This document shows positions 27,627 through 33,338 of a stretch of 33,338 nucleotides of DNA, one piece after another; within the stretch, counting starts at the first letter, position 1, and every line of letters begins with the position of its first letter. Made by a program: the position numbers and the translations under genes. Location of the stretch: assembly GCA_000276965.1 (NCBI GenBank), contig AKKQ01000017.1, positions 1-33,338 on the forward strand, given 5' to 3'. Origin of the DNA: Thiovulum sp. ES (GTDB lineage: Bacteria > Campylobacterota > Campylobacteria > Campylobacterales > Thiovulaceae). The notes below the pieces were generated by a model that saw only the letters and a program-made list of their open reading frames with translations, was not told the DNA's origin and made no database searches.

Positions 27627-28613
27627 CTACTCATTAAATTTTAAAACTTCATAAGTTTTTCGAGTTGCAACTCGACCCCGAGCTGTTTTTTCAATATATC
27701 CATTTGTAATTAAATATGGTTCGATAACTTCTTCAATTGTTCCAATATCTTCATTTAGAATTGCTGAAAGTGTTTTTAATCCAACCGCTTTTCCTTTTGC
27801 TTCAAGGAGTCTTTCCAAAATTTGAATGTCCATTGAGTCAAAACCGTACTCATTAATTCCAAGAGATTCTAAAGCTTCGCCTGTTCTTTCAAGTGTAATT
27901 TCGACCTCATCAGCATAGTCTGAAAAATCACGAACACGACGAAGAAGACGAAGTGCAATTCGTGGAGTTCCGCGAGATCGTTTTGCAATTTGATGTGCAG
28001 AAATCGGACTTATCTGCTTATCCATTTTTCTACTTGCAATTTCAATAATTTCAGAAAGTTCAGTTTCAGTATAAAACTCCATACGGAAATGAATTCCAAA
28101 CCTTTCACGAAGTGGAGTTGATAACATCCCTGCTCTTGTTGTCGCACCAATTAGTGTAAAAGGTGGCAAGTCGATTTGAACGGTTTGAGCTGAAGGTCCT
28201 GAACCAATAATAATATCGAGTCGAAAATCCTCCATCGCCGAATACAAAATTTCCTCAATCGCAGGTGAAAGTCTGTGAATTTCATCAATAAAAAGTATGT
28301 CATTTTCCGAAAGATTTGTAAGAAGTGCGGCAAGGTCTCCGCTCTTTTCAATCATCGGTGCAGAAGTAATTTTTAAATTACTCTCCATTTCATGCGAAAT
28401 TATAAAAGCGAGTGTAGTTTTTCCAAGTCCAGGCGAACCAAAAAGCAGTGTGTGATCAAGGGGTTCTGCCCTCTTTCGAGAAGCAGAAATAAAGACTTCT
28501 AAATTTTTACAAATTTTCTCTTGCCCAATATACTCTTGTAAGTTTTTTGGACGGAGTGATTTTTCGTAATCTCCCTCTTTGTGTTTTTGAGAAAAATCTA
28601 AACTCTCTCTCAA
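27627..28613 (-). CDS. ruvB: Holliday junction branch-migration helicase RuvB
   Basis: 328 residues, full length. An AAA+ ATPase that drives branch migration with RuvA. The N-terminal [13 protein letters not shown], Walker [10 protein letters not shown], Walker B FIDEIHRL, sensor GATTRAG and C-terminal winged-helix [18 protein letters not shown] are all present. The start is TTG and overlaps the leuC stop as TTGA. It carries a one-mismatch motif (GACCTCATCA, 27903-27912) but no exact copy. Confidence 0.98.
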   Translation of the reverse strand: MRESLDFSQKHKEGDYEKSLRPKNLQEYIGQEKICKNLEVFISASRKRAEPLDHTLLFGSPGLGKTTLAFIISHEMESNLKITSAPMIEKSGDLAALLTNLSENDILFIDEIHRLSPAIEEILYSAMEDFRLDIIIGSGPSAQTVQIDLPPFTLIGATTRAGMLSTPLRERFGIHFRMEFYTETELSEIIEIASRKMDKQISPISAHQIAKRSRGTPRIALRLLRRVRDFSDYADEVEITLERTGEALESLGINEYGFDSMDIQILERLLEAKGKAVGLKTLSAILNEDIGTIEEVIEPYLITNGYIEKTARGRVATRKTYEVLKFNE

Positions 28614-29866
28614 GGTCTAGCTATCTTTCCTGCGATAGCACTTGCTGCTGCGACTGCACTATTTGAAAGATAGATTTTTGAGCTTCTTGCACCCATTCGA
28701 CCTACGAAATTTCGATTTGTTGTTGAAATTGAGACCTCATCGTCCCCAAGAATTCCCATGTATCCGCCAAGACAAGCCCCGCATGTTGGATTACTTACGA
28801 CTGCTCCAGCATCAACCAAATCTTTTATGTAGCCTTTTTGAGAAGCTTCTTCTAAAATCTTTTGTGTCGCAGGTGTTACAATCATTCTTGTGTGTCGAGC
28901 TACTTTTTTGCCTTTGACAATTTTTGAAGCAATTTCGATGTCAGAAAGTCGTCCGTTTGTGCAACTACCGATGAAAACTTGATCCACCCGAATATCATCA
29001 GCAACAGCAACAGAAAGTGAATGTCCGTTTGATGGTAAATGTGGGTATGCAATTACAGGCTCTAATTTAGAAACATCGATTTCAATTGTTTGAATATATT
29101 TCGCATCTGGGTCTGAGTAAAATTCTTTCGGCTCTCTTGCTAAATTTTTATCTTTCAAAAACTCTTTTGTGATTTCATCAACAGCGATAATTCCAGATTT
29201 TGCACCAGCTTCAATTGCCATGTTGCAAAGTGAAAATCTTGAGTCCATGTCAAGAGTCGAAATTGTGCTACCTGTAAATTCAAGAGCTTGGTATAAAGCC
29301 CCATCTACTCCAATTTGTCGAATAAGTTCTAAAATCAGATCTTTCCCTGTAACATGCTCTTGAAGTTCTCCAGAAAATACAACTTTAATTGTCTCAGGAA
29401 CTTTAAACCAATTTCCACCTGTAACCATTGCATAAGCCAAATCAGTAGAACCCATTCCCGTAGCAAAAGCACCTAAAGCTCCGTGTGTGCAAGTGTGAGA
29501 ATCCGCACCAATGACAACATCACCTGGGGAAATCAAGCCTTTTTCTGGTAAAAGTGCATGTTCAATTCCCATATCTTTTTCGTCAAAGAAATTTTTCATA
29601 TCTTGTTCAAAAGCGAACTCTCGGGAAATTTTTGCTTGGTTTGCCGATGCAATATCTTTTGCAGGAATAAAGTGATCAAGCACAATACTAAATCCGTCTG
29701 GATTTGCTAATTTTGTAGCTCCACTCTCTTTAAAAGCTCGGATTGAAATTGGAGTTGTGATGTCATTTCCAATAACCATGTCGATTGGAACTTCTACAAT
29801 ATCTCCAGCTCGAACTTCTTTTCCAGCATGTTCGCTGAAAATCTTTTCTGTAATTGTTAAACCCAT
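28610..29866 (-). CDS. leuC: 3-isopropylmalate dehydratase large subunit
   Basis: 418 residues, the shorter LeuC/homoaconitase-like type. It holds a 4Fe-4S cluster through the cysteines in IGSCTNGR and [31 protein letters not shown] is also typical. It acts with LeuD in leucine synthesis; leuD is not in the window. I chose the ATG at 29866 because the protein then starts [18 protein letters not shown], as in homologues; a TTG at 29896 would add ten residues. A motif copy lies at 28734-28742. Confidence 0.95.
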   Translation of the reverse strand: MGLTITEKIFSEHAGKEVRAGDIVEVPIDMVIGNDITTPISIRAFKESGATKLANPDGFSIVLDHFIPAKDIASANQAKISREFAFEQDMKNFFDEKDMGIEHALLPEKGLISPGDVVIGADSHTCTHGALGAFATGMGSTDLAYAMVTGGNWFKVPETIKVVFSGELQEHVTGKDLILELIRQIGVDGALYQALEFTGSTISTLDMDSRFSLCNMAIEAGAKSGIIAVDEITKEFLKDKNLAREPKEFYSDPDAKYIQTIEIDVSKLEPVIAYPHLPSNGHSLSVAVADDIRVDQVFIGSCTNGRLSDIEIASKIVKGKKVARHTRMIVTPATQKILEEASQKGYIKDLVDAGAVVSNPTCGACLGGYMGILGDDEVSISTTNRNFVGRMGARSSKIYLSNSAVAAASAIAGKIARP

Positions 29867-29956
29867 CTTCTCTATCTTTTTCCGTAATTCTAGCAAATAG
29901 GTGAAATTGGGTTTTTGTAGAAAAATATCAAATAGAATCTGATTTTGTGAATTGCC

Positions 29957-29962
29957 GATGTT
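29957..29962 (+). promoter_or_regulatory. Possible FliA (sigma28)-type -10 for flgL
   Basis: GCCGATGT, close to the sigma28 -10 GCCGATAA, lies about 30 bases before the flgL start. The -35 is not convincing and no sigma54 GG-N10-GC pair is seen, so this is tentative. Confidence 0.3.
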
Positions 29963-29991
29963 AAAAAAGATTTAAATATTAAAGGGATAGT

Positions 29992-31806
29992 ATGGAAATT
30001 TCATTAAATAGCAGTTTGCTGAATCAACTTACAAAAACATCAAAACAACTAACAACTGGAAAACAGATTTCCACGGGAGCAGACGACTCAATTAAATTCA
30101 CAAAAGTTATGGATTTGAGTTCAGATATTGCGATTATGGATCATTTAAAAGAGAATGCGGAAAATGCTCAAGCTTTTGTTCAATATACAGATACAACTTT
30201 AAGTTCAATGACAGAAGGACTTGAAAAATTTAAATCGCAACTTATCGCTTATGCAAATACTAGCCACTCAACAACAAGCCGTGAAGCTCTACTTGACGAA
30301 TTAACAAGTTTAAAAAACACGGTTTTAAATCTTGCAAATACAAAAGTTGATGGAAAATATCTCTTTTCTGGAACTGCAACAGGAACAAAACCGATTGGTA
30401 GCAATGGTGAATATCAGGGAAATGGCGAAAAAATGTCAATCCGAACTGATAAATTGCAAATTCAAGAATACAGCATTTCTGGTCAAGACCTCTTTCTAGG
30501 ATATGACCGAGATGTTAAAAATACAGTTTCAACAAATGTTAGAAAATTAAATGTAACGGAATTGGCTGAAGGTCGTGAAGTATATATTAATAGCGACCAC
30601 ACAATTAAAGATTTGACTGGTGAAACTGGTCAAGTTACATTTTATCTCTCAGGAACACGACCAGATGGAACAAGTTTCAACACAAAATATCAAGTTTATG
30701 ATCCTGAACAGACAACAGTTGGATTTTTAGAAGAGGAGATTAAACTCGCTTTCAACAATCAAGTTGATGTTGAAATCTCTAACAATGGTCAGTTTATCAT
30801 CACCGATAAAGAGAATGGGAATCCAAAAATGACTTTTAACATGGTTGGTTCTAATGTTGATGTTAATAATCTTTCAGATTTAGAGGGTGAAGATACTTTT
30901 GATTTTGTTATTAATGAGGGTGCTGAATCTTACACAGGTGAGACTCTGCCTTTTGAAAAGAGTGGTAATAAAATCAAAAATAACATTCAGCAATTTATTC
31001 CTGATACGATGAATTTTGCGACAACAAGCACAGCACTTTCTGAAGTTGCGGGAAAATCTTTAAATGGTGAGACTCTCGAATTTAGTGGAATAGATGTCGA
31101 GGGAAATCCTGCAACTGCAACAATCACTTTTGCTGAAGGAACTTCAAATGTTTCAATTAATGGAACAGCTTTCACTTTTGAAAAAGGTGGAGATGACTTC
31201 ACATATCAACAGATGCTTGATGTAATTTCACTAACTCTTTCGGGCGGACAAGCGGGAGATTTTATGGAAGCTCGAGATGTTGTAAAAGCGGAGTTAAACC
31301 ACAATGGTGAATTTGAAATCAAAGATTTAACCTCATCGAATACAAAAATGGAGTTGGCGATTTACGATCCAAACAGTGGAGATTTTACAACTGGTGAAGG
31401 TTCAGCAATTGCTTTTAACTCAAACCGTGCTTTATCTTTTGATTCTCCAACTATTGATCTTTTTGAAATTATCGATTCTGCAATTGAGGCAGTTGATCAA
31501 GATATTAGCCACCCGATAGATGGAAACAACAATAGAGGTGTCCATGCAAGTTTAGATGCTCTGACTCATGCAATCGACCATGTTATTAAAGAGAGAGCAA
31601 CAAGTGGTTCTCAATATCAGAGTCTCGATTACACACTTGAACGAAGCATCGCACTTAAATCAAATATGGAAGTTACTCAAAGTGAAGTAATTGCAACAGA
31701 TTTTGCAGAAGTTTCATCTTATTTCACAGCTCTTAAAACAAATTATGAAGCGATGTTGATGACGGTTTCTAAAGTTCAACAATTATCTCTTGCAAATTAT
31801 ATTTAA
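29992..31806 (+). CDS. flgL: Flagellar hook-associated protein 3
   Basis: 604 residues. The flagellin-like ends form the coiled D0/D1 core: SSLLNQLTKTSKQLTTGKQI with TVLNLANTKVDGKYLFSGT at the N-terminus, and a C-terminal helix ending MTVSKVQQLSLANYI. The middle (~180-490) is a long Thr/Asn/Gly-rich insertion, making the protein about twice the enterobacterial length, as in other Campylobacterota. It forms the hook-filament junction with FlgK and is exported by the flagellar type III system. The ATG has AAAGGG upstream. A motif copy at 31330-31338 reads as Thr-Ser-Ser. No flgK is adjacent. Confidence 0.95.
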   Translation: MEISLNSSLLNQLTKTSKQLTTGKQISTGADDSIKFTKVMDLSSDIAIMDHLKENAENAQAFVQYTDTTLSSMTEGLEKFKSQLIAYANTSHSTTSREALLDELTSLKNTVLNLANTKVDGKYLFSGTATGTKPIGSNGEYQGNGEKMSIRTDKLQIQEYSISGQDLFLGYDRDVKNTVSTNVRKLNVTELAEGREVYINSDHTIKDLTGETGQVTFYLSGTRPDGTSFNTKYQVYDPEQTTVGFLEEEIKLAFNNQVDVEISNNGQFIITDKENGNPKMTFNMVGSNVDVNNLSDLEGEDTFDFVINEGAESYTGETLPFEKSGNKIKNNIQQFIPDTMNFATTSTALSEVAGKSLNGETLEFSGIDVEGNPATATITFAEGTSNVSINGTAFTFEKGGDDFTYQQMLDVISLTLSGGQAGDFMEARDVVKAELNHNGEFEIKDLTSSNTKMELAIYDPNSGDFTTGEGSAIAFNSNRALSFDSPTIDLFEIIDSAIEAVDQDISHPIDGNNNRGVHASLDALTHAIDHVIKERATSGSQYQSLDYTLERSIALKSNMEVTQSEVIATDFAEVSSYFTALKTNYEAMLMTVSKVQQLSLANYI

Positions 31807-31814
31807 ATATTTGT

Positions 31815-31820
31815 TATAAT
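31815..31820 (+). promoter_or_regulatory. TATAAT box in the flgL-der gap
   Basis: A perfect TATAAT preceded by TTTGT lies 8 bases after the flgL stop. It could drive der or a short structured leader RNA that begins at about 31827. Confidence 0.45.
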
Positions 31821-31837
31821 ACAATTTTATAATTAAC

Positions 31838-31904
31838 TATCCTTGTTAATATATCAAGAATAGTCTTGATTTTTTAGGATACTCCGTTTTTTTGAGCGGA
31901 GTTC
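31838..31904 (+). terminator. Structured intergenic region with flgL terminator
   Basis: ATCAAGA (31853-31859) and TCTTGAT (31864-31870) form a 7-bp stem followed by TTTTT, a good intrinsic terminator for flgL. TATCCT and AGGATA flank it and can form an outer stem. A second hairpin, ACTCCG (31881-31886) with CGGAGT (31897-31902), follows. The remainder of the 150-base gap to der contains only the ribosome binding site AGGA at 31943-31948. Confidence 0.7.
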
Positions 31905-31956
31905 TTCTTAACTGGCAAGAGACAAAAATTCCCACTACAAAATAGGAAAACATAAT

Positions 31957-33312
31957 TTGAAGCAGATCGCTATTATTGGAAAGCCAAATGTTGGAAAGAG
32001 TTCGCTTTTTAACAGAATTGTGCGAGAGAGAGATGCAATTACATCAGAAAAAGCGGGAACAACTCGAGATGTAAAAAAGAGAGAGATAGAAATTGGAGAT
32101 GAAAGAGCAATTTTAATTGATACGGGTGGATTTGACACCTCATCGGAACTCTTTCAAAAAGTTACTGACGGAGCGATAAAAGTTGCTTTGGAATCAGACA
32201 TCGTTTTATATATGGTGGATGGTCGTGATTTATCAGACGAAAAAGACAAAAAAACTTTTTACAAAATTGCGAAAAAAGTGAAAAACATCGCACTTGTTGT
32301 AAATAAATTAGATAATGATAAATTAGAAGAAAAACTTTGGGAATTTTCTGATTTTGGAATTGATGATACTTTTGCAATTTCAATTTCCCACAACCGTCGA
32401 ATTAATAAATTAATTGAGTGGATTCACGAAAAAGTTGGAAATCAGAAAGTTATTGTTGATCGTTTTGACAGAATTGAGACAAAAGGAATTCAGTTAGAGA
32501 GTGAAATTTCTGTTTCAATTATTGGGCGAGTGAATGTTGGGAAAAGTTCGCTTTTAAATGCAATTACAAAATCTGACAGATCGATTGTGAGTCCAGTCGC
32601 AGGAACAACTATTGATCCTATCGATGAGGTCTTTCAAATTGACGGTCGTGAAATCAAGTTTGTCGATACCGCAGGAATTCGGCGACGGGGAAAAATTGCG
32701 GGAATTGAAAAATATGCACTCGGTCGAACTGAAAGTATGCTTGAGCGAAGTGATATTGCTCTTCTTGTTTTAGATGCTTCCGAGGGATTCCACGAATTAG
32801 ACGAAAAAATTGCTGGACTTGTTGATAAGCACCAACTTGCAACAATTATTGTTTTGAACAAATGGGACGAGCGAATTTACGAATATGAAGAAGCTGTTAG
32901 AATTATTCGGGACAAATTTAAATTTTTATATTTTGCACCAATTCTCACAATTTCTGCACTCACACATCAGAGAGTTCATAAAATTTACGAACTACTTTTT
33001 CGTGTTTATGAAAATTACACAAAACGAATGCCAACATCTCAAGTAAATGGAATTGTTGAAGAAGCTGTCCGAAAACATTCGCTACCTGCTCCAAAAGGTC
33101 GTGTTCTCAAAATTTACTACTCAACTCAATTTGGTGTTTCGCCTCCAAAAATTTCAGTTATCATGAACCGTCCAAAACTTTTACACTTTTCTTACAAGCG
33201 ATATTTGATAAATCAGTTTCGTGAAAAGTTCGATTTTGAAGGCACTCCACTTATCATTGTTTCTCGAGATAAGAAAAATGGAGATCGTGAGAAAAAAGAA
33301 GAGAGTTACTAA
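31957..33312 (+). CDS. der: Ribosome-assembly GTPase Der (EngA)
   Basis: 451 residues, full length. It has two tandem GTPase domains: G1 GKPNVGKSSLFN near the N-terminus with DTGG, and a second G1 GRVNVGKSSLLNAI (about residue 190) with DTAG and NKWD. A C-terminal KH-like domain follows. It is required for 50S subunit maturation. The start is TTG with AGGA 9 bases upstream. Two motif copies, inverted, lie at 32137-32145 (Thr-Ser-Ser) and 32622-32630 (Asp-Glu-Val). Confidence 0.97.
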   Translation: MKQIAIIGKPNVGKSSLFNRIVRERDAITSEKAGTTRDVKKREIEIGDERAILIDTGGFDTSSELFQKVTDGAIKVALESDIVLYMVDGRDLSDEKDKKTFYKIAKKVKNIALVVNKLDNDKLEEKLWEFSDFGIDDTFAISISHNRRINKLIEWIHEKVGNQKVIVDRFDRIETKGIQLESEISVSIIGRVNVGKSSLLNAITKSDRSIVSPVAGTTIDPIDEVFQIDGREIKFVDTAGIRRRGKIAGIEKYALGRTESMLERSDIALLVLDASEGFHELDEKIAGLVDKHQLATIIVLNKWDERIYEYEEAVRIIRDKFKFLYFAPILTISALTHQRVHKIYELLFRVYENYTKRMPTSQVNGIVEEAVRKHSLPAPKGRVLKIYYSTQFGVSPPKISVIMNRPKLLHFSYKRYLINQFREKFDFEGTPLIIVSRDKKNGDREKKEESY

Positions 33313-33338
33313 AACCTGCACAAATTAAACAATTTTGT

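Noticed and set aside
29930-29990. Sigma54 promoter upstream of flgL
   Set aside because: No GG-N10-GC (TTGGAAC-like) element is present; only a weak sigma28-like -10 is visible.

Overview
The window is a compact, low-GC (about one third G+C) chromosomal segment of a motile Campylobacterota (Epsilonproteobacteria) bacterium. The evidence is the gene content: a PglE-type aminotransferase closely resembling the Campylobacter protein, a plasminogen-binding N-terminal (PGB_N) family protein, a long epsilon-type FlgL, a short SRP RNA and a PDC-sensor membrane protein. It most resembles free-living sulfur-oxidising relatives; I cannot name the genus. Genes are tightly packed in both directions, no gap exceeds 300 bases, and no insertion sequence, tRNA, rRNA or CRISPR array is visible. 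Non-ATG starts, mainly TTG, are unusually common, and genes are often joined by 4-base TTGA overlaps.

Layout. 1-1100: a small HTH protein and an orphan phage-type Rha regulator. 1114-2900 (minus): crcB, a small membrane protein and a BatA-like VWA protein. 2926-4367: SRP RNA, a PDC-sensor membrane protein and a monohaem cytochrome c. 4373-7031 (minus): lipoprotein, pseudo-receiver protein and TrmN6-like methyltransferase. 7162-11172 (plus): HTH protein, pth, PGB_N protein, SpoIIE-type phosphatase, a Cys-motif protein and a CitE-like lyase. 11200-14803 (minus): serA, then tig-clpP. 14908-18294 (minus): lipoprotein, chemoreceptor-PYP fusion and an AMP ligase. 18418-21240: a phosphohexomutase, and convergent to it a coiled-coil HEPN protein. 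21384-23943: pglE, trpF and a second CitE-like protein. 23940-27596: a hybrid histidine kinase and a divergent MFS transporter. 27627-29866 (minus): leuC-ruvB. 29992-33312: flgL and der.

Two things stand out. First, the chemoreceptor at 16026-17570 ends in a complete photoactive yellow protein (PYP) domain, with every chromophore-pocket residue conserved including the chromophore-binding Cys. The overlapping downstream gene is a short AMP-forming ligase with an N-terminal acyl-carrier-like domain. Together they look like a blue-light chemoreceptor and the enzyme that activates its p-coumarate chromophore, with an apparently carrier-tethered intermediate. Second, the 9-mer CGATGAGGT (reverse complement ACCTCATCG) occurs 24 times, about once per 1.4 kb. 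It is found on both strands, always inside genes and in several codon frames, where about 0.1 copies would be expected by chance. This density is like that of DNA uptake sequences in Neisseria or Haemophilus, and the motif may be an uptake or recombination signal for this lineage.
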